Source: DATKDP01 sp035546335
Lineage (GTDB): Bacteria > Acidobacteriota > Thermoanaerobaculia > Gp7-AA8
Length of the DNA: 64,000 nucleotides
Direction of reading: 5' to 3'
NCBI GenBank assembly: GCA_035546335.1
Contig: DATKDP010000016.1
Span: 135,971-199,970 of the forward strand
In this document: positions 31,767 through 39,373 of the stretch, piece after piece
Position numbering within the stretch: position 1 is the stretch's first letter
Layout: each line of letters opens with the position of its first letter
Position numbers and translations under genes: made by a program
The notes under the pieces: model-generated
The model's input: only the letters and a program-made list of their open reading frames with translations
Databases searched by the model: none
What the model was told of the DNA's origin: nothing

Positions 31767-33104
31767 TCAGAAGCTGTTGAGGAAGGCCTGATTCGTCGGG
31801 AACTTCTGCAATCGCTCGAGGAGCATCTTCATCGCGGTCATCGGATCGGTCCCGGCCAGAGCCCGTCTCAACGTGTGAATTTTCGGTAACGTCGTCGCCG
31901 ACAGCAGCTTTTCCTCTTTTCGCGTCCCGGTCTGTGCGATGTTGATCGCAGGGAAGATGCGCCGCTCGAAGAGTCCGCGATCGAGCACGATCTCCGTGTT
32001 CCCGGTTCCTTTGAACTCCTGGAAGATGACCTCGTCCATTCTGGAGCCGGTGTCCACCAGCGCCGTGGCGATGATGGTCAAAGAGCCCCAGTCTTCGGCG
32101 TTGCGCGCGGCACCGAAGAAGCGGCGCGGCTTCTCCATGGTTCTCGCATCGATTCCGCCGGAGAGGATCTTCCCGCTGCCCCGCTGCTCGTTGTTGTAGG
32201 CTCGCGACATTCTGGTGATGGAATCACAGAGGATGACCACATCCTTCTTCATCTCCACCAGACGCCGGGCGCGCTCGAGCACCACCTCGGCGATGGTGAT
32301 GTGATTCTCCGCCGTTTCGTCCGAGCTCGAGGCGATCACATCTCCCTTCTCGACCGAGCGGCGGAAGTCGGTGACCTCCTCGGGACGCTCGTCGACGAGA
32401 AGTACGATCAGTGTGACTTCGGGATGATTGGTATTGATCCCGTGCGCGATGTCCTTCAGCAGCGTCGTCTTTCCCGTTTTCGGCGCGGCGACGATGAGAC
32501 AGCGCTGGCCTTTCCCGATCGGCGAGAGCAGATCGATCACTCTCGTGGTCAGGCGATTCGGCTCGGTCTCGAGCTTGAACATCTCGCTCGGATCGACCGA
32601 GATCAGCTCGGAAAACGGCCGGCGCGCCTCGCGGAACTCCTCGAGCGGCATGCCTTCCACCTGGTCGATTGCCGTCAGCTCGAGTGCGCCGTTGTTCGTT
32701 CTGCGCGCCGTTCCTTCGAGCAGCAGTCCGCCCTGCAGAAAAAGCTTGTCGATCAGCGCGCGCGGGACGAGAGGGTCGCTTGCCTGCGGCACGTAATTGT
32801 TCGAGCTGCGAACCAGCATGCCGCTGCCGTTCGGCTTGATGAAGAGGACGCCGCTCGCGGGTGCGGGCTCGCCTGCCGGCTGGCTCGAGCCCCCTGCCTG
32901 CTGTTGTTCTGCGCGCGGCTCCCCGCGCGAGCGTCCACGCCGCCGGGACCGCCGCTTCCGGCCGCCGCCGTCGCTTCGTGGCTCTGCTCCCTCCCCGGGC
33001 ATCGGAACTCCGTTCGAGCCGGTTGCGGACGGCTGAGAAGCCGAGGGCTGTGGCCGCCGCCTGCGGCGACGCCGTTTGCGTGGGTTGCGATTTTCAGGAG
33101 TCAT
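31767..33104 (-). CDS. rho: Transcription termination factor Rho
   Basis: Rho is the hexameric RNA-DNA helicase for factor-dependent termination. The 445 residues contain a cold-shock-like RNA-binding domain (about 85-150; GVLFIKPNGSGMLVRSSNNY), P-loop AAPKTGKTT (about 206-214), LLVDERPEEVTDF, the ILCDSITRMSRAYN Walker B region and the GGIDARTMEKPRRFFGAARN Q/R-loop. The N-terminal Rho_N helical domain of E. coli Rho is not visible. In its place, residues 1-83 are Arg/Lys/Gln/Pro-rich low complexity. It is divergent from the kinase gene, with a leader of about 130 bases if the candidate promoter is right. Confidence 0.96.
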   Translation of the reverse strand: MTPENRNPRKRRRRRRRPQPSASQPSATGSNGVPMPGEGAEPRSDGGGRKRRSRRRGRSRGEPRAEQQQAGGSSQPAGEPAPASGVLFIKPNGSGMLVRSSNNYVPQASDPLVPRALIDKLFLQGGLLLEGTARRTNNGALELTAIDQVEGMPLEEFREARRPFSELISVDPSEMFKLETEPNRLTTRVIDLLSPIGKGQRCLIVAAPKTGKTTLLKDIAHGINTNHPEVTLIVLLVDERPEEVTDFRRSVEKGDVIASSSDETAENHITIAEVVLERARRLVEMKKDVVILCDSITRMSRAYNNEQRGSGKILSGGIDARTMEKPRRFFGAARNAEDWGSLTIIATALVDTGSRMDEVIFQEFKGTGNTEIVLDRGLFERRIFPAINIAQTGTRKEEKLLSATTLPKIHTLRRALAGTDPMTAMKMLLERLQKFPTNQAFLNSF

Positions 33105-33238
33105 GCAATGTCATCAATAACGGCTGCTCGCCTCTCGACGTACCAGAAAGCTGATTTCGAAAAGCTCGGGGCGGAGAGTAACGTTCTCAACGCCTGGCGG
33201 AGCGCCTTCGCCAAGATCATGCACGAGGTGCGGCCGGT

Positions 33239-33244
33239 AGTATA
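33239..33244 (-). promoter_or_regulatory. Candidate -10 box of rho
   Basis: On the minus strand TATACT lies at 33244-33239, with TTGCAA-like sequence about 19 bases upstream. This would give rho a leader of about 130 bases. The long spacing makes it tentative. Confidence 0.4.
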
Positions 33245-33419
33245 GCGGAACAGGGAGTACTGATTGCAAGTGGCAAGTTGGCTTTGCGGTTTTGCACCGG
33301 CCGTGCGCCCGCGCGGGTGAATGGCGCCGCGTCCGCAGCCGCGAGTGACCCGATCGGGCCGATTGATGCTCGCGACGAGCTCGATCGTGCCGAAATCGGG
33401 CTCGCGGAAGGCCTGTTCG

Positions 33420-33448
33420 TTGACGCCTTTCCGAGCACTGTGTGAAAA
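33420..33448 (+). promoter_or_regulatory. Candidate promoter of the kinase gene
   Basis: TTGACG (33420-33425), a 17-base spacer and TGAAAA (33443-33448). The -35 is good and the -10 poor. It favours the ATG 33479 start over TTG 33458. The remainder of the 374-bp rho/kinase gap holds nothing else I can identify. Confidence 0.3.
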
Positions 33449-33478
33449 TGCAGGGACTTGCTGAATACGAATATCCCC

Positions 33479-36322
33479 ATGCGCGAAGAGATTCTCGTGG
33501 TCGAGTACGAGCCGCGGTATACGGAGCGGGTCAAGCAGGCCCTGTCGGGTCAGCAGCTTTCGCCCTTGTTCGCGAAGGACGGCGAGGAAGCCATGCTCGC
33601 ACTCGAGAGCGGTCACCCGCGCCTGATCGTTCTCTCCTCGGTCGTTCCCCGCGTGAGCACCACGGAACTGATCCGGCGCATCCGAAGTCACTCGCTTCAC
33701 CGCGACACGCCGATTCTTCTCACCATGTCGGGATACACAGGGCAATCTCCGAGCTCCGATGCCGCGCGGATCGGCGCATCCGACATTCTCGCAAAGCCGT
33801 ACTCGGAGGTCGAATTCCTGGCAAAAGTCAGGACGATCCTCGGGCTCCCAGGCGCGGCCGCTCCGGCGGACGAGCCTGAGACGTTGATCATTCCATCCCC
33901 TCTGCGCGCGGCTCGGGCGCCGCAGCCGGACGAGGGGGACGCGACGCTCACCTCCGGCGACATTTTCGGCGAGGTTCTGGCCGACCAGAAGACGGTTCCA
34001 CAGCCTTCGCGAAGGGCGTCGGCAAGAATGTCGAGCGACGATCTCGACAAGATGCTCGCCGACACGCTTTCCGGGGTCCGTCCCACGCCGGCGCGGAGAA
34101 AGCCGGCGGAAGCATCATCGCCGGAACCGAAACCGGAACCGAAGTCGAGGGGAGGGATGAGCGACATCGACCGGTTGCTCGAGGATACCCTTTCGGGACT
34201 GGAGAAGACGGTTCGAATGAAGGTGCCCTCGGTCGAGCCGCCCGCAGCAGCGCAGTCGGCCGCACCTCCGCCAGCGGCCGCACCCCGTTCCACCGCGGTT
34301 CCACCTCCCGCCCCTCCGCCGTTCGAGCCATCGACTGCCGGGAAGGTCTCGATCTCGTCGCCGGTGCTGCCGCCGGAGCATGCCGAGCCGCTCATGGAGA
34401 AGGAAGACACCGCGGCCGAGAGCGATGGAGCTCGTTTCGGGCAGTACGTGCTCCTCGATCGGATCGCGACGGGCGGCATGGCCGAGGTGTGGAAGGCCCG
34501 GATGCGCGGAGTCGAAGGATTCCAGAAGATCGTCGCCATCAAGAAGATCCTTCCGCACCTTTCGGACAACGAAGAATTCGTGACGATGTTCGTCGACGAG
34601 GCGAAGCTCGCCGCACAGTTGAACCACAACAACATCATTCACATCTATGACCTCGGCCGCATCGCGAGCTCCTACTACATCGCGATGGAATACATCGACG
34701 GTCATGATCTGAAAACGATCCTGAAGAAGGGGGAGGAGCGCGGGCTGCCGATTCCGCTCGAGCTCGCGATCTTCATCGCATCGAAAGTCGCGGCGGCGCT
34801 CGACTATGCACATCGCCGGCGCGATTTCAACGAGAAGGAGCTGGAGCTCGTTCATCGCGACGTCTCGCCGCAGAACGTTTTGATCTCTCACGAGGGCGAC
34901 ATCAAGCTGTGCGATTTCGGCATCGCCAAAGCCGCCTCGAAGGCCTCTCACACCCACGCAGGCTCGTTGAAAGGGAAGCTGCAGTACATGTCTCCGGAGC
35001 AGGCGTGGGGCCGGCGCATCGATCGCCGTTCCGATCTGTTCGCACTCGCCACGGTCCTGTTCGAGATGCTGGCGGGAAGAAAACTTTTCAGCGGCGAGAA
35101 CGAGCTCTCCATTCTCGACGAAGTGCGCGAAGCTCGCGTCGTCGCTCCCTCGTCGATCAACGACGAGGTGCCGCCGTCGGTCGATGCCATCGTTCTCAAG
35201 GCGCTGGAGAAGGAGCCCGACAATCGCTACCAGTCCGCAGGAGAGATGGCGCGCGATCTCGATGCGGTGCTCTACGGCTTCCGTCCGACACCGACCAGCG
35301 CCGATCTCGCAATCTACATGCATCGTCTCTACAGTGCGGAAGCGGCGCACTTCGCGCCGGTCTCTCCTCTTCCGGCGCCGTTCGAGGATCAGGACGACGG
35401 GGCTTTCTCGATCGAGCCCGCCACGGTCATCCAGCGTCCAAGGCCCGCAATTCCTCACCCGGCCGTGTCAGAGCAGACGATCGAAGAGCCGTTCGCCATC
35501 GCGCCGCCCCAACCGGCGAAAAAGAAACGTTCTCTCGCGCTCGTCGCCGTCGCGCTCGTCGTCGTGGCGGGCCTCGCCACCGGAGGATACCTCGTCATGC
35601 GACCGAGCGAGCCGGCAGCGCAGCAGACTGTGGCGCCGCGTGTCGCCGCTGCGGCTCCTGCTGCTGCTCCCTCCGCCGCCTCCGACACTTCGGCAGCGCC
35701 CATGGACGTCATGGACCCGGCCGTTGCACCCCTCCCCCAGGTCGGATCGGCACTCCCGCCGACCGATCAGGCGCGAGTCGATGAAGAGGTTCGCCGCCGC
35801 CTCGATGCGGAGCGCCAGCGACTCGAACAGCAGAAGACCCAGATTCTCACAGCCGATCGAGCGCGGCAGCAGCAGGCCGCGCCCCCCGAAACCGTGGCGG
35901 CTGCGGTTCCATCCGTAGTCCCGAGTGCGACGACGAGAGAGCCCGAGCCTCCACCTCCGGCGGTTTCGACCGCGCAGCAGGCAGCGGCGGTACCGCCGCC
36001 CTCGGAGCCGGCGCGAACGACGGTGCGTGAGGGAGAGTTGGTCGAGCAGGGAACCGAAGGACTGCTGCCACCGGAGGTCATCGAACAATTCAGGCCTCCC
36101 TATCCCCCTCTGGCCCGTTCGCAAAGGGTCGAGGGCGTGGTGATCGTTTCGGCATTGATCTCCGAAACGGGTCAGGTTCTCGAGACGCGCATTCTGCGAG
36201 GGATACCCCTATTGAATGATGCGGCGCTCCAGGCGGTGCGCCGATCGAAGTTCCGTCCCGGCACGAAAGATGGCGTCCGTGTGAAAGCCTACAAGACGAT
36301 GACCGTTCCATTTAGACTGTAG
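33479..36322 (+). CDS. Pseudo-receiver / Ser-Thr kinase / TonB-C fusion protein
   Basis: This 947-residue, single-pass membrane protein has a receiver-like domain (3-122) in which the usual Asp in the LVLLD strand is Ser53, and the acidic pair is EY (ILVVEYEP); Lys in ILAKPYS is kept. A Pro/Ala-rich linker with two DxLLxDTLSG-like repeats leads to a Hanks-type kinase (about 319-600) with Lys355 (VAIKK), HRD (460-462), DFG (479-481) and SPEQAWG. A membrane segment (685-707) is followed by a Pro/Ala/Gln-rich periplasmic part and a TonB C-terminal domain (about 865-947; PPYPPLARSQRVEGVVIVSA). All kinase residues look active. TTG 33458 is an alternative start. Confidence 0.93.
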   Translation: MREEILVVEYEPRYTERVKQALSGQQLSPLFAKDGEEAMLALESGHPRLIVLSSVVPRVSTTELIRRIRSHSLHRDTPILLTMSGYTGQSPSSDAARIGASDILAKPYSEVEFLAKVRTILGLPGAAAPADEPETLIIPSPLRAARAPQPDEGDATLTSGDIFGEVLADQKTVPQPSRRASARMSSDDLDKMLADTLSGVRPTPARRKPAEASSPEPKPEPKSRGGMSDIDRLLEDTLSGLEKTVRMKVPSVEPPAAAQSAAPPPAAAPRSTAVPPPAPPPFEPSTAGKVSISSPVLPPEHAEPLMEKEDTAAESDGARFGQYVLLDRIATGGMAEVWKARMRGVEGFQKIVAIKKILPHLSDNEEFVTMFVDEAKLAAQLNHNNIIHIYDLGRIASSYYIAMEYIDGHDLKTILKKGEERGLPIPLELAIFIASKVAAALDYAHRRRDFNEKELELVHRDVSPQNVLISHEGDIKLCDFGIAKAASKASHTHAGSLKGKLQYMSPEQAWGRRIDRRSDLFALATVLFEMLAGRKLFSGENELSILDEVREARVVAPSSINDEVPPSVDAIVLKALEKEPDNRYQSAGEMARDLDAVLYGFRPTPTSADLAIYMHRLYSAEAAHFAPVSPLPAPFEDQDDGAFSIEPATVIQRPRPAIPHPAVSEQTIEEPFAIAPPQPAKKKRSLALVAVALVVVAGLATGGYLVMRPSEPAAQQTVAPRVAAAAPAAAPSAASDTSAAPMDVMDPAVAPLPQVGSALPPTDQARVDEEVRRRLDAERQRLEQQKTQILTADRARQQQAAPPETVAAAVPSVVPSATTREPEPPPPAVSTAQQAAAVPPPSEPARTTVREGELVEQGTEGLLPPEVIEQFRPPYPPLARSQRVEGVVIVSALISETGQVLETRILRGIPLLNDAALQAVRRSKFRPGTKDGVRVKAYKTMTVPFRL

Positions 36323-36326
36323 CTCC

Positions 36327-36366
36327 CAGAATCGCAGAATCGCAGAATCGCAGAATCGCAGAATCG
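36327..36366. repeat. Five tandem copies of CAGAATCG
   Basis: An exact 8-bp unit is repeated five times directly after the kinase stop codon and before the ribosome-binding site of the next gene. Copy number may vary by slippage. Confidence 0.95.
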
Positions 36367-36386
36367 CGAAAGCGGAGGTCAGACAC

Positions 36387-36614
36387 ATGCCGATTCTTAC
36401 CGACCAGCAGCGCAAATTCTATGAAACAACCCTGCAGGTGACGAGGCAGGAGATCGGCGATCTGAAGGATCAGATCGAAGAGGAGCTGGCGAAGGTCAAG
36501 GATCGTATTGCGGAATTGCAGAATGCGATCAACGCCTCCAAACAGATGTACGAGGCGGCATGCAATCGTCTCGGCATCCCCAACGATCTCGATGACGAGG
36601 GTGAAGGCTCCTGA
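36387..36614 (+). CDS. Small coiled-coil protein
   Basis: This soluble 75-residue protein is highly charged. Residues 10-50 form a coiled coil (VTRQEIGDLKDQIEEELAKV and on), and the C-terminus is acidic (DLDDEGEGS). The ATG is preceded by CGGAGG at good spacing, which supports it as a real gene. It sits between the kinase and the importer operon. The function is unknown. It could belong to the upstream kinase transcription unit. Confidence 0.75.
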   Translation: MPILTDQQRKFYETTLQVTRQEIGDLKDQIEEELAKVKDRIAELQNAINASKQMYEAACNRLGIPNDLDDEGEGS

Positions 36615-36620
36615 CGCCTG

Positions 36621-37520
36621 ATGGCGAAGCGTTCACGACCACTCCTCCATTTCGCGTCGCTGTTTCTGCTCGTCTCCGCCTGTGACCGGCCGGGGGGGCT
36701 CGTCACTGACGACCTCGGGCGCCGGCTCGCGATCCCGCAGCGCATCGATCGCATCGTCACCCTCGCCCCCAACGTCACGGAGATCGTCGCTTTTGTCGAC
36801 AAGCAGCATCTTCTCGTCGGCGCGGACACCTTTTCGAATTTTCCGCCGGAGATCCGCTCGTTGCCGAAAGTCGGCGGAGTATCGCCCAGCGTCGAGCGCA
36901 TCGTCGAGCTGCGGCCCGATCTCGTGCTCGCATCGTCGAGCGTCGATCCTGCGGCGCTCGGCAGAGCTCTGGAGTCGGCCGGAATCCCTCTGTTCGCCGT
37001 GAGAACCGACCGCCTCGCCGACATCTCGCGTGCGATCGATCGCGTCGAAGATCTTCTCGGTACTTCGAAAGGTGAGCACAGCAGACGGCTCACCAGGGCG
37101 ATCGAGAGCGAGAGAAGAAGCCGGCCACGCCCTCCGATGATTCTCTTTCTGGCATCGGTGAATCCGCTCTATGTGGCGGGAAGAGCGACCTACATCGACG
37201 ATCTGATCACCTTGACCGGCGGAGCCAATGCCGTTGCCGCTCACGTGACGGGGTGGCCCCAATACTCTCTCGAAGCGCTGATCGCGAGCCAGCCGGAAAT
37301 CATTCTTCACCCTGCGTCACTTCTTTCCGGGGACGAGCGCGAGCGGCTGTTGCAGGCCGATCCGCGCTGGCGCGAGCTCGAAGCGGTACGCCTCGGTTCC
37401 TGGTTCGCCGTGGACGATGACATCTTCACCCGACCCGGCCCCCGCGTCGCGGCCGCTGCCGGGCAGTTGAATGGCATCCTCGATCGATGGGAAGCTGGAC
37501 AATCAGACCGGTCTCGTTGA
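36621..37520 (+). CDS. ABC importer substrate-binding lipoprotein (BtuF-like)
   Basis: This 299-residue periplasmic binding lipoprotein has a signal peptide ending LLVSAC (lipobox Cys21) and two Rossmann-like lobes of the helical-backbone (BtuF/FhuD/HmuT) class. Landmarks are DDLGRRLAIPQRIDRIVTLAPN, VDKQHLLVGADTFSNFP and RPDLVLASSSVDP. The C-terminal lobe includes WPQYSLEALIASQPEIILHP. The ligand is vitamin B12, haem or a siderophore; sequence alone does not decide. It forms an operon with the permease and ATPase genes. The start lies 6 bases past the coiled-coil gene's stop. Confidence 0.9.
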   Translation: MAKRSRPLLHFASLFLLVSACDRPGGLVTDDLGRRLAIPQRIDRIVTLAPNVTEIVAFVDKQHLLVGADTFSNFPPEIRSLPKVGGVSPSVERIVELRPDLVLASSSVDPAALGRALESAGIPLFAVRTDRLADISRAIDRVEDLLGTSKGEHSRRLTRAIESERRSRPRPPMILFLASVNPLYVAGRATYIDDLITLTGGANAVAAHVTGWPQYSLEALIASQPEIILHPASLLSGDERERLLQADPRWRELEAVRLGSWFAVDDDIFTRPGPRVAAAAGQLNGILDRWEAGQSDRSR

Positions 37521-38482
37521 GTCGCGAGACGGTCATCGGTGCACTCGTGCTCGGCGGCATTCTGCTGGGCGTGATGATTCTCTCGATGTTCTTCGGAGCC
37601 GTCGATCTCGGTCCGCGCGCCGTCTGGTCGGGCGATCACGTGGCGCGAACCATCCTGCTGCAGATCCGCCTGCCACGCGTTCTGCTCGCGGCACTGGTCG
37701 GAGCGATTCTCGCCGGAGCAGGCGCCACCTTCCAGACGATGCTTCGGAATCCTCTCGCCGATCCATTCATTCTCGGTGTCTCGGGCGGGGCCGCATGCGG
37801 TGCTGCGATCGCCAGCGCCTTCCGGCTGGCCCGCTATCCGGGCGTTGTTCCGGCTTTCGCATTCGCGGGCGCCTGCCTGGCGATCGCGGTCGTTCTCGCC
37901 CTTTCCAGACGTCACGGCACCTCGGATCCGGTGCGACTCCTGCTGGCCGGTCTCGTGCTCAATGCCTTCTTCTCGGCGCTGATCCTGCTGGCGCTGGCGC
38001 TCACTGCGGGGAGCGATCTGACCTCCGCGCTGCGGTGGATGATGGGAAGTCTCGCCGGAGCCGTATGGACCGACGTCCGGCTCCTCTCGATTGCCTTCGT
38101 CGTTTCCTTCGCGCTGCTGGTGACGGTGGCTGGCGATCTTCGCATGCTCGATTTCGGCGAGGACGACGCGCGCTCTCGGGGAGTCCCCCTCGAGCGAGTG
38201 CGCCTCACCGCGTTCCTCGCGGCCTCGCTCGCGACCGGAGCGGCGGTCGCGGTGAGCGGGATCATCGGGTTCGTCGGGCTTCTCGTACCGCACGCCATCC
38301 GGCTGGTGCTGCCGCGAGACTATCGTCTTCTTCTGCCTCTCTCGGTGCTGGGGGGCGCGACGCTGCTGGTCGCTTCGGATACTCTGGCGCGCGTGATGGT
38401 CGCGCCGGCAGAGCTGCCGATCGGTGCGGTCACGGCATTTCTCGGAGTGCCGTTTTTCCTGATTCTTCTTCGCAGGTCATGA
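37487..38482 (+). CDS. ABC importer permease (FecCD/BtuC family)
   Basis: This 331-residue inner-membrane permease has about nine to ten hydrophobic helices. The family stretch RLPRVLLAALVGAILAGAGA, then FQTMLRNPLADPFILGVSGG, is present, as are the coupling region DDARSRGVPLERVRL and GIIGFVGLLVPHAIRLVLP. It works as a dimer with the ATPase below. ATG 37487 overlaps the end of the binding-protein gene by 34 bases; TTG 37517 (TTGA overlap) is an equally plausible start that would remove the first ten residues. Confidence 0.93.
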   Translation: MGSWTIRPVSLSRETVIGALVLGGILLGVMILSMFFGAVDLGPRAVWSGDHVARTILLQIRLPRVLLAALVGAILAGAGATFQTMLRNPLADPFILGVSGGAACGAAIASAFRLARYPGVVPAFAFAGACLAIAVVLALSRRHGTSDPVRLLLAGLVLNAFFSALILLALALTAGSDLTSALRWMMGSLAGAVWTDVRLLSIAFVVSFALLVTVAGDLRMLDFGEDDARSRGVPLERVRLTAFLAASLATGAAVAVSGIIGFVGLLVPHAIRLVLPRDYRLLLPLSVLGGATLLVASDTLARVMVAPAELPIGAVTAFLGVPFFLILLRRS

Positions 38483-39279
38483 GTCTGATCGAGCTCGACG
38501 CGGTCGACTTTCACTATCGGGATGGCGTTTCCGCCGTTCGCGGGCTGAGTTCGCGGTTCGATGAAGGGGAGCTCGTCGCCATCATCGGGCCGAATGGTGC
38601 GGGAAAGTCGACCCTTCTCAAGCTGATTGCACGCGTCATCGCCCCCCAGGGGGGCGAGATCCGTTTCCGGGGGATCAGGATCGGGGAGATTGCTCCACGG
38701 GCGTATGCGCGGGAGGTTGGGTATCTGCCGCAGGAGCAGGAGAGCGTGTTCCCGATGAGGGCGCTCGAAGTGGTGGCGAGTGGCCGTGCTCCCTTTCTCC
38801 GGCGGTTCCAATGGGAATCGGAAGGCGATTACGAGCTGGCGCGCAGAGCGCTCGCCGATTGCGATGCTCTCCATCTCGCCGATCGATATCTCGACGAGAT
38901 GAGCGGAGGAGAGCGGAAACGGATCTTCCTCGCGCGCGTTCTCTGCGGCGATCCGAAGCTCATTCTGCTCGACGAGCCGCTGACGGCGCTCGACGTTTCC
39001 CATACGCAGACGTTCATCTCGCTGATTCGCCGGATCGTCGATCAGACGGGGAAGGCAGTGCTCTTCGTCTCGCACGACTTGAACTGGAGCGCGGCCTACG
39101 CCGACCGGATGATGGTGATGAATGCGGGCTCGGTCGTCCTCGATGCCGGCCCGGCGGAGGTGATGCAGCCCGAGGTCATGAAACGCCATTTCGGATTCGA
39201 TGCGCTGGCGGTTCGATCGGATGGGGAAGGGGGCGTGGCGTGGATCGTGCCCGACGCCGGGCGCCATAAACCTCGATGA
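38479..39279 (+). CDS. ABC importer ATP-binding protein (BtuD/FecE-like)
   Basis: This 266-residue ATPase has Walker A GPNGAGKST, Q-loop VGYLPQEQES, ABC signature MSGGERKR, Walker B LILLDEPLTALD and switch His in VLFVSHDLNW. The start overlaps the permease stop (ATGA). This gene completes an importer of the B12/haem/ferric-siderophore class. No TonB receptor is adjacent; the Oar-like one at 28.5 kb is not obviously related. Confidence 0.94.
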   Translation: MSLIELDAVDFHYRDGVSAVRGLSSRFDEGELVAIIGPNGAGKSTLLKLIARVIAPQGGEIRFRGIRIGEIAPRAYAREVGYLPQEQESVFPMRALEVVASGRAPFLRRFQWESEGDYELARRALADCDALHLADRYLDEMSGGERKRIFLARVLCGDPKLILLDEPLTALDVSHTQTFISLIRRIVDQTGKAVLFVSHDLNWSAAYADRMMVMNAGSVVLDAGPAEVMQPEVMKRHFGFDALAVRSDGEGGVAWIVPDAGRHKPR

Positions 39280-39373
39280 CCCTTTGTTATACTCGGCGCC
39301 GATCGCAGTCGGACGCCCGTTCGGACGGGTTCCCGGCGTCCAATCCGGCGTGCCCGTCACGATTCGACCGACC

